Shown one piece after another: positions 1-14,000 of a DNA stretch of 64,000 bases (its first letter is position 1; every line of letters begins with the position of its first letter). The notes beneath the pieces are model-generated. The model saw nothing but the letters and a program-made list of their open reading frames with translations. It did no database searches and had not been told where the DNA came from. Source of the stretch: Rhea pennata (Eukaryota > Chordata > Aves > Rheiformes > Rheidae); NCBI RefSeq assembly GCF_028389875.1, contig NC_084664.1, positions 119,667,966 to 119,731,965 on the forward strand. The letters run 5' to 3'. Position numbers and translations under genes: made by a program.

Positions 1-3000
1 GCTGCCTTCTAGTTGCTCCTTGACTTTGCTGCTCCACAGAGCAGCTCTGCAGGTGGCACATGGATTCCTCATCATTAGCTCTGAAGTGTTGCCTGGGTTT
101 GGGCTGCAGAGGACAGTGCAGTCAGTGCTCTTTAACCTAGCAAGCCGCACTGAAGAGCTTTTTCTGTTTGCTTCAGAAAGACTGATACTATACCAAGCAC
201 AGTTAATGAAATAGATCACATTGTGCCTGCACTAATTACTGGATGCTCCTGCCCCTGCACCCCTCCCCACAAACCACTGCAATACTCACCAGCAAGCATC
301 ATCTCTTGCCTAGAATCAGTGCCTGATAGCCATTTTTCTCTCTATAAAGCAGTTCTTGGAAAGCACCGTGATGAATACAGCCAATCTACGAGAAGTTTAT
401 AAAATACAGTATCAGAGTCAAATCATGGCTAGGCAAACTCACTAACTAGGATGTAAGAGAAGGAAGTTTTTGCTATGTTGTTTCACTGGGTTTTCTGGAC
501 TCTGCCTATCTGCATAACAGCAGACGCCATGGTCCATGCATTTGCACACGCTGCTCCCAGGCTCACATATAATTTTGATTTCTACACTCATGCCTATGGT
601 TTGTAGCCTAGTCCTCCAACCAGATGAGCCACTCAGTCACTGGTGAGCAGACAACTAAATCCAAGGTAAAGCAAAACTAGCAGTTTACTACCAGTATAGC
701 TAGTATTTTTACCAGAAAATTCCAACTAGGATATGTATGTTAACCTTATCTACCACAGGCAGCTAAGATCATGCTAGGATCTGTATATAATAAATGCATC
801 ATACATAACCTTGGATTAGAAGAGCATTATAGTGATTCTAAGTTAATCACTGGAAGGTTAGAAAAAACCTGAGGTAAGGTTGCCTACATAATCTTAATTT
901 AGCGTCCTTGTGTGCCTATATCATGAAAAAGTCTTTAATTACACAGTCAAGTCATATGTCTTTCTCCACTACCTCTTTGTTTTACCCAGTGCATAGAATA
1001 GACAGCATTCACTTAATGAGCAGCTAGTCACTGTTTTATTTTTTCCACTGCTTAGCATGTGGCCCCATCCTTTGTTTAGCACATGCTTCTCAAGTTCTGC
1101 TATGAAAACATAACTATTAAGGCCCTTGTTGGGTGCTTCTGTCATGCCCATCTTTAGAACATTTGGCTGTTTTATGAACATTAATGGAATTTATTTCCCT
1201 GACTCTAATGCATACTCATTATTTAGAAAGTGTGTATATACAGCAAAGCTGAATAAAGTAATACTAAATAAAAAGATAAAAACAAGATGCAAGACAAAAT
1301 TGTCTATGGCAGGAGCGGATCTGAGCTTCTGAGTAACTTCAGATTAGCAGAATGTAGTCTAGAAGTCCTCCTTCAGCGAGTCTGCATGAAATGGGCTATC
1401 ACTTAATGGACATGTTATCCTGACCAGTGACAGCTGTATTTTTTTTTTTATCCAGAAGGGATCTCAGAAAATTTTGCAGTAGATGTCTGTGTGTGTATGT
1501 GTGTGTGCAAGCACATGTATATCACACAAAGGAGGTTTAAGAGAAAAACATTGCACAAAAAAATCGTACTAAAAAAAGCATTAAAGACACCACTGAAGCA
1601 TGCAGTTACACCATAAATTCTCACTACTAGTTTAATGACCAAAATCATGGGACAGTCAGGAGCTTGTAACATTCTCCCACATGTCTCTTTTCATATTTAG
1701 TCTGAGTTGTCACATGCCTGTCTCTCTGAGCTTGGAGACAGCCATAGAAAGGAAGCTTCTAACAAGTCGTCATTAAAAACAGAATGACAAAGAAAGATTT
1801 TAGCAAAGTTTCTGAAGTTCCTGTGAGGATGAGGCCCACTCTCCCCAAGGTAAGAACTGCCCAAACTGACCCACACAGGCTACTTAAAGTACAGTTTCTA
1901 TCTGCCTGTGTATAGTCACTGCTGGGATAACCTCTCCCTGGAATCTGAAATGACTAGAGTTGCTCCAGAAATGGTGAAGTAAATCAAAAATGGTGTTTTG
2001 ATGGGTTGTGTGATCAGCAAAATGACCACAGAAGGAAGAAAATTCACTGTTTACTTGAGAAATGGTTAATTACACTGTCCAGAACAGTCTTCAATTAGTA
2101 GAACAAGTGTGTCCAGAACCTCCTTGAGTTGTACTGTATCCTGAATCACCTCGAGAAAAAGGTCAACTGCATTTTGACACCTGATGCTAGAAAGAAACTT
2201 CTGCCATTAGGTCTTCACAAATGGAATCTGTACATATGCGCTGTGAAGCACAGGCAAGATAAATTCAACACTTCATCTCAATTTTTTTGGAAGGCTTGCA
2301 AAAGACTCTATGTTTCCTGTAGGTGTCAGAATTATTATCTGTACTTGTATTGCTGATCTGCCTGTATCTGCTAGATATGATTGACTTTGACCAAAAGAAG
2401 AGACATTTTGTTTACTTCAAATTAGCATAGACTCTTTGGTACCTGTCTGCTCATACTAGGTCCAATTTCTTACCAGAATTCTACCTATCTCCCCAAGTAA
2501 CTTGCTGTAATTTACTTTCAATATAGCCTTTTCTCCACTTCTGGTCCTCTTCTGGGAAAGCTAAAAGGAATGCTTCACTTCTAGAGGAGAGGAAGCTTTC
2601 CAGGAAGGAATCACAATAAATGGCTGGAGGAAACCATACAGAACTGCCCTGACGACCTAAGGATTTTAAAGCTGGAAGAGAACTGAATTCCTCTTCTCTC
2701 TTCTTTTTTACTATTATGTCTACAAAAAGATATGTAAATCATTGTGCGACATTGATTTTAAAAATCTATCATTAAGCCACGTTCCCTTTTTTTTCAGTTG
2801 CAAAAGCTATCTAACTAGCAGTGTCATAATAAAACAACTTTATTTCTCCAGTTACTTGTATTCGGTGTAGTTAAAGAACACAGCAAAACTGAAAGTAATT
2901 TGCTGTGAATACTGGTGCACTAGACCATGAGGTTGTATTAGTAGAATGCTCTATGTGACAAGCAGATTACAGGCTATTTTTAATTGTCAAACTCAATCCT

Positions 3001-6000
3001 TCATTCAAACAAATACATTGTCAGAATTCTAATTACTTCCGTCAGAATTGCTGCAGCTTATTAAGAAAGGGGCATAAGTCTTTCTCGGTAAATTCTTGAT
3101 CATTGCATTGCAATTCCAAGCCATTTTTGAAATGTTCCATCATTTAATTTACAGTCTGTTTCCCTCTTTATGTGGGTTCTGATTGCAAAATCATCAATCA
3201 CTATACAACATTAGCCATGTGATGAACCATGTACTACTTGTTAGCTCTGGCTCCAAAACAACCCCATTAGTCCGTTCCTTATTATCTCCTGTTCCTCCTA
3301 ATTGCTTACATGCACATGGAAAAATTTTGCCTTTTATTCAATCATCTTGCTCTTTTCTAACAATGAAAATTGCAGGCACATTCAGTAACGATCCTTCTGG
3401 CATTCGTCTAATGCTACCAAGTTTCAGGAACAGGTTTTGAAATTCTTCATTGTTAAGCAAATGTTCTGTGCGTGTGTTGGGAGCTATTTGCCTAACTGAA
3501 AAGTCTGATCAATGGAAAAACTTCAGCAGGCCCAGCCCCTGTCAAAAATACAGAAATTGTAGCTTAATTATGTTTTGAGGGAACAAATGCACCAAAATAA
3601 TACTGTCTCCTGCCATTGCTGATATTTTCAGGCCAGCTCAGTTCACTAGAATGTAATCAAGGTGGCTGGAACATAATTAGAACTTGAGGATTATAGGTCT
3701 GCATTTTTTTTTTTTAACCTCAGCTGGAAATGCTGACATCTAAACGATGTTTTAGCTACAATGTGACCTGTGCTAGAAGCTGTATAAATCCATAGGTATT
3801 GTGATCCCAGTGCCGCACAGCCCAAAACAAACACATGAAAACACTGTGTCTGGTTACAAAAGTTAGAGGAGGCTACCTGAGTAGCAGAGACCAGAGTTAC
3901 GCCATAAGGAGTGACCTAACTTTAACACTTCATAATGAGATATTTATAAAATCCCACTGAGTAGTATCTAGTACATCCTTGCCAAGCTATGCTGCAAGGA
4001 AAACCTCACATCATGTGGTGGATGTGATCGCTGTGGAAAAAACATGTGAAATGTTAAGACCCTTAGTGAAATCTTACCCTAGACTCAACAGCCCAAGGCT
4101 ATGATCTCTTTCCCACGGAAAATCACCAGGTGGAAGTGGTCCATGGCTGACAGCTAGGCTGATCTGGCAGGTAGAGTGAAAGAGAAGTGACAACAGTTCT
4201 CCCGGATAGGTTGCTACCGGTGAACACATTTTTCATGGTATTTCTCCCTGCCTATTGTTAGCATAACTCTCCTGCAATTTTTTTTTATGCTGCTTCTTTT
4301 TTTCTGTGTCGCTGATGTCAGTGTGTGCATTATACATACAAGCAAGTGCCCTGGCTGATCCAGTGAGAAACTACACATATATAATAGTTTAGACAGTATA
4401 GGCCTATGATAGATTTTGAAAGGTCTGCCTAAAAGAAGCCTCAGAAATATCATCAGCAAATGATACTCTATGTTGCACATGGATTAGGAGTACAATAGCC
4501 AAATCCTGAACTGGAAGCAGCTTTCCTGTAAAGAGACTAACGTCCAGATCTATACATTTTTTCAGCATTATTTAGGAAGTAAGAGCAAGTAGCAGGAGAA
4601 GTAAAAAGCATTACGTCTGTGTTGGTGAATCTGGGTTTTCTGTGAGCTAAGAGCTCTGAATATTTTTGCTTTTTTATCTTTTTGAGAAAGTTAGTTTAGT
4701 AAACTTCTTCAGATTAATAAGGAATTCACCATGTGCAATCTTCGGAAACCAAAGTAAGCTTTGGAGATTAATGGACTTTGCTGTTTTCCTAAGGCAGTTG
4801 AAAGAGAAGTCAGCAGTTTGACTTGGCATCAACACAAAGTTTAAAGAGTCTGTTTGTTTCCAGAATCCTAGCCCAGTATTTCTGAAAGTTTATATTCTTC
4901 TCTCTAAGATAAAATACTACTCATTGTCTTACAAAATTTTCAGGAAGGAGAAATAAATTGATTACTTTCCTTAGAGATCCTGCTTTATTATACAAGGTTG
5001 TGTTCAACATGTTGACAGAAATGAAGTAGTAAAGCTCAATATAAGGTATCATTTAGTTACATGGTACTTCTTACTAACACTAGTGAAAATAAAAACCAAA
5101 TTGCAAATATATTAACCTTCTCAACTACTGGTTCTGTTTCTCTATTACTGCCTACTCTGCTCACTGAAATAAAAGTGGAAAATAAGGTCCTGTAATAAGG
5201 GAATCCTCTAAGTAAACATGCTTTCCTGATTTAGGAGATGATAATGGTAATGCTCTATTCCAGGTGCAGGAGGAAAAAGTATACAAATGGAAGATTTTTT
5301 TGTTTCATGCCTAAACCTGGTGGTACTGGAGGAACCCTCAAGTGACATATCAGACAGCCATCAGGCTGCACATTCAGGTATTGAAATCTACTAAAAATCA
5401 AAATTCCTGATCAGATTTTGATAGTTAGTATTTGTGCTTTCATCACCAAACACTTCCTTGCATACGAAGTATGATAGCACAGTTTCTTGTACCTCTTCTT
5501 CCTTCCCTGGGAATGAAAACGGATTGTTTTTTAATAACACAGTATCTGTGCTACATAACATGCCAGTGGAAGAAGCAAATTCAGTTTCATAGTTGAAACT
5601 ATTTATAAGCATTTATTCTGCAACAAGAGGCTAATAAGGAACGTCAGAGCTGACATATACTAGTAGCAAATGTAGATCCTATTGGACAGAGCAAAGCAGC
5701 CTTTTTTTTTTTTTTGGTCAATTGGCCTGCGTTCAAACCGAGCATATTTTGGTGTCATGTTGGACACAGCATTATCACATAATGGAAATGCAATGCAGGG
5801 GTTGCTGAGCTCCCAATATGAGCACTAATCTGCACAAATCAAAAATAGTACCTGATGCTGTTCTCATTTATAAAATGAGTTTCTTCTCCAAAGTTGGCTA
5901 GCATGACCTTTCAGGTCACTTCGACAACTGTAGATAGAAATCTAATGTTTCTGCTTCTGCTGCATGAAAAACCTCATCTCTGTTCCACTTGCTTTCCTTC

Positions 6001-7430
6001 TCAGCCTCTTAATTTCTTCTATGTTTTCACCAATAAGGGTATAAAAAATGGAAATAGCAGTTATTTCTTCAGATCTGTCCTAAAATTGCTACATCATCAC
6101 CGTTTCACAGTACTGGTGAAGCAAGGGACTTCAAACACTTTCCATACTGTGTATGCATGGACTGCCTGCAGTTCCATGCTGAGCTAGCAACCTGCAGATC
6201 TCCCTAACTGAACCCCCTGCTGCTTCCTCTGCCATCAAGAGCAGTAGAGCCTCACTTTATTCCTGCTCCACATACCCCTCCCCAGTTAGGCGAGAACCCT
6301 CAAATCCGTAAGTGATCCATAATTCACCCTCGTATCTCCATCCATTAGAAAATCTTATCTGTATGCCTGCTTTACAGAGTAGCATAAAAAAAGAAAGAAT
6401 TTACTAAACTTTTTTTTTATTATTATTTTTAAATGCAAGGTATGCAGAAGCATTGAGCTCTGATTACACAAAGCAGCTTTCCTATTAAGTATCTACATTT
6501 CAGAAAAGAAACACAACTTAAAATTGAAGGCAAGAAAGGCTCTAAAACATATATGTTCTGGTGGTTAGGAATCACTAATGAAAAAAAAAAAAAAAAGATG
6601 ACTCTGTAATTGGCAACATTTAGTGTGGCTGGTGCCCATGGCTTTAATTGGAAAATTAGAAATTAAAATGAGGGATGCATATGTTTGTAGATTTCACTGC
6701 ATGCACTTTACTACTTTACCCAAATCACATCATCAGAAACACACTCCCATCTACTTCTAGTATATCTCTTTCTCAGTAAATCAGACAAACGGTGAGCTAC
6801 ACAGGGGCAGGAAGAGGTTTATTTTCTTATGGAACTGAGAGAAACCTTTACAAAAATGATTTTGTACAGATGACTTGAAGAGAAATGATCCCAGTTTAAA
6901 GTGCACTTGTCAGATACTTCAGTCAGACTTAAGAGCTAAATTAAGTCTGTACATGTTACCTGCTAACAGCTGAAGAGGTTAATGGAGACACTGGTATGAA
7001 AAAATAAATAGGGTAGCTAAACTGATGTCACCTAAGGTTTTACCATTGCCTATTCTCTACTCCTTCTGCCAGATGAGAGACATAGCTACATCAGGACATG
7101 TAACTGTAGGGATCTCCCTACTCTAAAACCATTTCATTTTCAACTGAAGAACAATCTCTTGTCAATCTTTCCTCGGGAGAGAAAGTTTTATTTGCTTCTA
7201 ACCTGTAAAAGAAGAGAATACACAAACGCACTTACAATGTATTCACACAAAAGAAAACCAAAGAGGCGAAGGAAGGTTGCATGTGTTTACACATCTCAAA
7301 GAAGCAACGCATAAGGAAAGTTTTGAATTCAAATCCCATTGAATGGGATGGGAAATCAAACAGTGGTGGAAAGCAGAACCAGCAAGGTATTATCCACTGA
7401 AAGGCAACAACATCCATGAAAATGGCTAGT
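1..7430. other. AT-rich non-coding stretch, no gene recognised
   Basis: No exon with convincing coding character, CpG island or RNA gene was recognised on either strand. Open frames here are all under 100 codons and have no compositional or motif support. Visible low-complexity items are a TG-rich run near 1485-1508, an A/T homopolymer at about 5700-5715 (T) and one at about 6581-6597 (A). The stretch could be intergenic, or intron of a gene on either strand extending past the left edge. Confidence 0.5.
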
Positions 7431-7539
7431 ATACCCATTGTCACAAATGCCCTTGAGATCAGTGAGGTGGAGATGTTTAGTGAACTGGCATTGCTCAAAA
7501 TCTACTAATCTCCATGAGCAGACTGAGATTCAAAGCAGA

Positions 7540-7835
7540 CCAGAGAGCAGCCCTTTGTTAATCATAATAAAGAATTTGCTGTATTCAAATGAAGTTACAG
7601 CAAAGTGGAAGCGTGCCAGTGCAGCACCAGTGTTCCAAGAGGAAAGAAAGGCGAGCTAGGAAATTATAGACCCTTCATCTCAATGTCTGCAATTTGCAAA
7701 ATAAAGAATATAACAGAAGAGTAAGTTTGCAAAATGCACGTGCAGATGGAGTATCATTCTCTGTAATCTAGTTGCAGATAACTAGGAGGGATAGATGTGG
7801 TTGGTTAACTAATCTCCTTTTCGACACAACTATGC
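7540..7835 (+). mobile_element. Decayed CR1/L3-clade LINE reverse-transcriptase remnant
   Basis: Translated on the + strand, 7540-7659 gives a run with PLLIIIKNLL, then EVTAKWKRASAAPVF. This matches the order seen in CR1/L3 reverse transcriptases: the PL.II..KS segment, then GEVP.DWK.A.V.P.F. After a frameshift and stop at about 7659 the next bases read as NYRP (7662-7673), the NYRP(I/V)SL motif that follows in the family. Near 7800-7830 a segment resembles the later LTNLLSFF motif. Stops and frameshifts make it inactive. The comparison is from memory of the family, so the clade (CR1 versus L2/L3) is uncertain, but a non-LTR RT remnant is well supported by the collinear motifs. Confidence 0.7.
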
Positions 7836-7849
7836 TACACTTTATTAAA

Positions 7850-9189
7850 CTTAAAATACTTAAAATAATAATTCATGTGACAGACTGCTCACCTAATGTT
7901 CTGTGGTAGAAGAGGTTAATTCTCCTCTAGAAAGGAAGTCTGTTATTCTGTAAGGATAACTTCATACTACCGTAGAAAAATGGTTATCTAGGTCCTCAAT
8001 TTCACATGCCTGGGTTTTGTAGCCAGCTAAACTTGTGAACAGCACAAGGGGAAATGTGATCACATAAATGGACACACAGAAAGGGAAGGACCTGATTTTT
8101 TCCACAAACCATACTGGACATTTATATGACACTCATCTGTGTCAACAGTAATTCTCTAAAGCCTCTTTCATAGAGGCATCATGCCAGTTGGACTCCCCAC
8201 TTCTTCTCTTCACTCTCATCCTGGTAAATTGCCTATGAAGAGTTGTGTTCAAAGAAAAATTTCTATGAAGAAATCAGTATTAGAAACACAACTCTTAGTT
8301 TCCTCAGCATCTCTGCTACCAATCAGTGCCCTGCAGCTCTCATTTCTACTACTTGATATCCTGATTTACCACTCTTCTTTTGCTGTCCTTCTGTGATTAT
8401 AGCCATTAGTCCATACTCTCCAGGCTCTGCTGTCCCTGTTGCTCCTTCCATACAATGTTTTCTTGAGCCTCTTCGTTCTGCATTTGTTTTCTGCACTGAG
8501 AATTCATTTAGCTAGGTAATATGCTCCAAATGACTAACCCAGGCAAGGCAGATACTCCGTTAGACTAGCTCCTCAAGTAAAACCTGTTATCTTGACATCT
8601 ATGGCAGACTCTTGCACTGTATTAACTCAAAACCAACCTCCTAACCACCAACCAGAGAAATGAATGAGCATGTGAGTATGTGGAATTTAAGACCATTTGC
8701 TATTTCCTGGGAGATCTGTTGCCATTTAGGAACTGAACTTACCATATTTGGTTGGAACTTCACTGCATTTCACACTCCACCCAAACCTCTCAATGTGTTT
8801 AATATCAAACGTTTACAGTTTGCATTATGCAAAAGAGCTGACTTGTGGACTACAAATTGCCCCCAATCTGAATCACCTGAAGTTATAAACTGAGCTCTTG
8901 TTAAAGAAATTTAGCTTAAAAAATATGAAATGTGATTGAACATAGTTTGGGTCACTTCACATGCTTATTTCTCAACTGCTTGTTTACTTGTATCAGATTT
9001 CCAAGCTGTTTTCCACAAATGATGCATACAGGCTTTATTTACGTCCTCACCGAAAAGGAAGCTGAAAGTCTTGCCCAACCTTCTGTTTTCAGCAATTGGG
9101 GCTCGAAGATGATTATTTATAATCAACTTTAACAACTCACTATTGGAAAGAGCACACTTCACAGGCTAAACAGAGGGGCGATAAAGGAA
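7850..9189. other. Non-coding flank upstream of first CpG island
   Basis: AT-rich single-copy sequence with no recognised gene, repeat or RNA. It ends at a sharp rise in GC and CpG at about 9190. Confidence 0.5.
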
Positions 9190-9800
9190 CTAGGTTTGCA
9201 GAGGTGGTGCGTAAGGGAGTCCGAGGCAGAGCTCGGCCCCGTACCTCCGCCATCGCGGAGGAAACACGCAGCTACGAATAGCGGCTGGGCAGCTCCCGCA
9301 CAGGGCCCGGCGGCGGCTCACGCCGTTCCCGGGAGCCCAGCACTTGTGGCTCCCATTTTCGGACGAACCAGCCGTGCCCCCGCCGCAGCCGGCGCCGCCC
9401 GCGCCCCGCGAGCGCCACAGCGCGCCGCCCGCGCCGCCTTCCCCTCAGCGCCCCGCTTCCCGCCCCGCGTTGCTGCGCAACGGCCGCCCCGCGCCCGGCC
9501 GCGGCGCCAACGGCCCGCGCGCGCCGCCGCCGGCGGCTGGGCCGCGGCGCGCAGGGCGGGCGCGCATGGCGGCCCCGCTGACAGGGCCGCACATGTTTAC
9601 GGGCGGCGCGCTGCCAGCAGGCGGAGAAATCCGAGGCAAAAGCTGAACAGGATCGCGGGCGGGAGCATGGATCAAGGGCCCTGGGAGGCGGCAGGGCCCT
9701 CCCGCGCCCAGGCTGAGCAGTACGAGCGCTGCGGGGGGAGTGGCACTGCGGCTACCCGGGCACCCGCCTGCGCTCGTCTTTAATGCGACAGCGAACGGCC
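9190..9800. promoter_or_regulatory. CpG island 1 (orphan promoter candidate)
   Basis: About 600 bp of very GC-rich, CpG-dense DNA with abrupt AT-rich borders. It contains GC boxes (GGGCGG and complements), an ATGGCGGC YY1/NRF1-like core near 9563-9575, and an imperfect X-box-like palindrome at 9468-9482. CpG islands of this kind in birds are nearly always promoters. No recognised gene is attached. On the + strand several short ATG frames (9567, 9667, 9783) precede a strong splice donor, AAG|GTGAGC, at 9966/9967. On the - strand an ATG at 9253 begins MAE and runs straight into a donor, GAG|GTACGG, at 9245/9244. It may drive a + strand transcript, a - strand gene extending left, both, or an upstream alternative first exon of the gene at 16.8 kb. 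Confidence 0.8.
9468..9482. promoter_or_regulatory. X-box-like palindrome in CpG island 1
   Basis: Two six-base arms, CGTTGC and GCAACG, are separated by TGC. This resembles the RFX-factor X-box (GTTGCC ... GGCAAC half sites with short spacing), typical of ciliary-gene promoters. In such GC-rich DNA a chance match is possible. Confidence 0.3.
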
Positions 9801-11009
9801 TGTGCCTGGGGGACAGAAGTCGGTTTTCCGAGCGAGTCACCGTGGTCTGTGTCTGTCCGGCGCTGTGGTGTTTTATGGGGGAGAGCAGGGTGTGAGAGGC
9901 TGGAGGAGGCCAACCAGATCCCCCGTGTATGCGTGGGGGAGGTTTTTCCCAAAGCGGACCGAGAAGGTGAGCAAAAGAAGTTATCCACAGCTGACTTGGT
10001 CTGAATTTTATTGAGGAGAAAATGGAGCCGTCAGAACCGTTACCTTTTCTCCTCCTAAGAAGCTGAATAGAAAGGGCATCTCCAAAAAATCTTCCAGCGA
10101 GGGATTTTTCTGAACAACAAAACAAGCAGCTTCAATGAACTGTGTAATCACTAGGAAGTGGGAATATACACAACCCAAAGTATAGGAGGGTTCCTAGTCT
10201 CAAACTGGTGACCTAGCTTTCATCTGATTTAATTAAAAGATCTTTATGGTTTACATGTTTCATGAATTATCGGGCTATCTGGTGTTTCCCTTAAATTTTG
10301 ATTGGCAGTGGGAGTTAATTTGAAGAGCTCTTATGGCTGAAGTGGGTTTGGTATGCAAAGTGAAAATGTGTTTTCAAAGCAGAGCACATTCACCTGGAGT
10401 ATTAAGAATTTATGCAAATAAAACTATACTATCCTATGATAGTTACCAAGATGATCAAAACAAAATTGCTTAAAATTATACCTATTGCTTAATTTATTGG
10501 ATTCCATATTTTTATTGCTGACATTGAGTGACAGTGGTATTTTTTTCTTCATTTTTACAGATTTACAGTGGAGTTTCAATGAAAAAATCAGTCTGTAAGT
10601 ACTGTTTTATGTGGTCATGAAAACATGTTTATGTTTTCATGAATGTCTGCTCTAATTGGTGCATTTTGAAAGGAGCAATTTTTTTTTATCTGTTAGTTTG
10701 CAAATTCAGCCTTCACTTTAAGAATTGAGCTGACTTCTTTCACACTTCAGTAAGAAGGAGGAAGTGCCCAGTCTTGCAATGTTTTTAACGTGTTTAATTT
10801 AACTTGCTTGGGAAGTTCCACCTAAATTAAGACAATTAATGAATACAGTTATTTAATATTTCAATTACCATCTTTCTGTATCCTTCTTTAATTCTGATGT
10901 CATTATAAACAGACATTTCTATTATTACATCAGTGAATACAAGCAACTTTCAGAACCTCCAAATAGCTTATATATTTATGTACACATACATGTATATATG
11001 CATATGCTT

Positions 11010-11054
11010 CTAGAAAGTGTGTGTATATATATATATTATATATATACTTTCTAG
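11010..11054. repeat. AT-rich imperfect hairpin
   Basis: CTAGAAAGT at 11010-11018 is mirrored by ACTTTCTAG at 11046-11054. The sequence between is TG/TA-rich and can pair with G-T wobbles. It is probably a microsatellite-derived structure. Confidence 0.5.
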
Positions 11055-14000
11055 CATGTGCTTAAGCATTTGAATGACAGGCCTATGTTTTCTGCCTCTG
11101 TGCTCAAAATAGATGGAAAAAATGAAAAAGCATTTTATTTGTCCTGTGCTACTTTTGTTAAGAAAGAGTGTTTTCCCTCTCTTTTTCTTTCTTCCCCATT
11201 CATAGTGGAGACCAAGTTTTGGTCTTAAATTTTACTAAATCATCCCACAGTCTCTCTCAAGAGTGGTTAATTTGAAAAAAAAAAAGTGAACCATAGTCAT
11301 TATATTATTTCTATTATGAAACTGATGAGCTGACCAGTTCTTCTGGGAAACAAAGCTTTTTAAGAGACATAAATCTGGTAAGTTCTGTGAAATTAATTAT
11401 TGACTCAGTTAAGAACAACAGAAAACATTGGGGAGAGGTTTTAAAAAAGACATGCCATTCTAGCTAATGTTCATTTTCTCACAGTCCAAGGATTGACTAC
11501 CAGGAATTCCTTTCCGTACCAGTAAGATTATTTAGAACTCGTAAATGTTTCAGAGCAGTAACTGAAAAGAGGAATGCTTAATCGCTGATGAATTTTGCTA
11601 CTTCATTCCGACGCATGGCTGGCATTGGAACCTCCTTCAAGCAAAAAAATGTAGCCTTAGCTGCAGGGTGGAATTTCACTGCACAACAGCCAGACGCAGA
11701 AGTGACCTTGTGCTCCCCACCCGGTTGATGAGTGGGGCAGAGGCATGTCACAGAAGCGATGATTTTGCTTACTGAGAAGGAGGTCAGAAGGTTGCCACCC
11801 CTCCTTTTGAGCAGCATCTGGTAGACAATTTTCTGCCTAATATTGTCAATCATTCCCTTGTTCTTGAAGGTGCCTGACTGTCCTCCCAGCTGGAGTGAGA
11901 ACTTCAATGATCACTATAAAGCAAAACAAATGCAAAGTTTACAAAGGGGGTGTGGAGAAGGCAGGTCCCCAAATAAAGAAGTTGGCAGGGGCTCAAATGC
12001 CTGGGATTATGAGAGGAGTGGAACACACACACGATTAATGCACATGCTGGTTTGAATCCTAAGGCTCAAACAATTACATTTGTTGCACACGAAAAAACAA
12101 AGTGAATGACTACTTGAATAGGTTTTGTTATAAAAAACGTGGTGATTAAATGTGCAGAAAATTTAGGGTTTATTTGCTTCCTACTGCTGCTATACTTTTT
12201 AAGAGGCAAGAAACTGAAGTATAGCATCGGTCTGGGAGGAGATGAGAGAGGAGATCTTGCCTCTAGTGATAAAAAGCTGTCATTTGTGGACATGGGGAAA
12301 AATTATTCAGAGACTAAAGAAAATTAATCAAGAATTGCATTCTTTCCTTTCAGGCACACTTAAAAAAAAATGGTGTGTGTGTGGGGGGGGAGAAAATGAG
12401 AGATGGCCAAGGCAAGTTTCTGGGTCCTACAGCAAAATAAATATATGCTGCAATGTGGTCTGCTCCTCTGACCACAAAAAGCACACCTTCAGTTTAGAAT
12501 GGCTAGTGCTTGTTGCTTGTTGGCAGCTTTTCTTAGCTGACTGATCATGTTCCCTCACAGAGACAGTTTTGGGACCAGCAAGTGAGATGGTTACTGGGTA
12601 ACTGGTTACTGAGAGGTACTGAGTAGTGCCTCCCTGAGCCTTAGGAAAGAACCCATTTTTCAAAGCAGAAGGGATTCTTTCCACAGCTTTGTATCAGGCA
12701 AGCTTCAGTCATGATTAGGATATAAAGTAACAAGAGCTGAATAGAACAGAACATCAAAGGGAGGAGTAAATAATTATACTAGAAATTGAGAGTAAAGTAC
12801 TTAGCTGAAAGATAGATTGTGTAAAACATCTGGAAAAATATGTATCATAAGAAAACTCTTACCAGAAATTTATCTGTGTAGATTAGTTGAGTCAGTGCCA
12901 GGGAAAGCTAGTATTTTTCTGTGGTTAGTACATAGCATTACCCAGGTGATCTACTGAAAGAAGTTAGACTGTTTATTCAAGATGAACTGTAAAGCTGTTG
13001 CGGTAATTGGTTGTCACAGATCATTCTAGAAGAACTTCTGGAGGGCTGTATATGTCTATATATATTTATACATTTATCAATGGAATTGTCTGTCTTTTTT
13101 AATATATCTGTAGATCTGCACATAGAGATTTGTTTTCTGCAATATGAACTGATTGCTAAGGTGAAAGACAAGGAAGCAGCTGGAACACTTCTGCTATGAT
13201 GGAAAGCTATATACACAAAAGGAGTGTGAATGTGCACATTAAATTCTAATAAGCATAGAAATCATTGACATGTAAACAGCTATTATTACAGTCACAGCCT
13301 AAACTTTATTTAGAGGAACATTATGCTGCAATACAGTCTTCAAATATCCCTGTTTATCTAGGTGTTACCATATTATCCTGTATATCACAAGAATTTACTA
13401 GATGTCAGGAAGTAGCTCTGTGCCAGAATTGTTCAGTGGTTCACCCCGAGTGCTAAGACAGAATCTGAGGGGAGAAAAATGGTGCCAATAGATTATGGTT
13501 TATGTCTGGCTTAACTATCTGTGAATATAGGAGAATAAAGATATTGAAGAGTATTGTATCTAGAACTCACTGGCTGTTTAGAAAACTTTCTCATACTACA
13601 ACTTACCTGAGAAGCTGTAAAGGACAGTATGAGTTCAGGTATCCATGCTATTTCTACTACATGTCAGACAGACTGAAAGAAATGGAGCAAACAGTCATTT
13701 CTTTCCTTTGCTTTTATCACACACTGTGAGAGAAGTTATTCTTACTACAGCTCCAATCTGGCTTGCCTGGAAAGTGCTAGAAATCTTTAACCAATCTGTT
13801 GTAGAGTTGTCAACACTGGCTTCTCATTGCATTGATAACCTAGCAGGAGTAAAAATCTTCAGCAGCTCAGGTTACAAATCAAAAAATAAATATTCTTCTC
13901 TAAATCCCTTCTTGGATCGCCTTGCCCACCTCCCCAGTGAACTCTGGACTACCCTTCCTTTTCCTTCCTGACCCCAAAGCTATTCTGCCATGTCTCCTTT

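Noticed and set aside
5391..5612. - strand frame with an internal acceptor (ATTCCCAG) and a terminal-exon look, ending in NLIRNFDF
   Set aside because: It could be a last exon of a gene starting at 9253, but composition, length and lack of a recognised partner exon give too little support.
9196..10125. Frames of 100-226 codons in CpG island 1
   Set aside because: Same compositional effect; no family signature and no single frame favoured.
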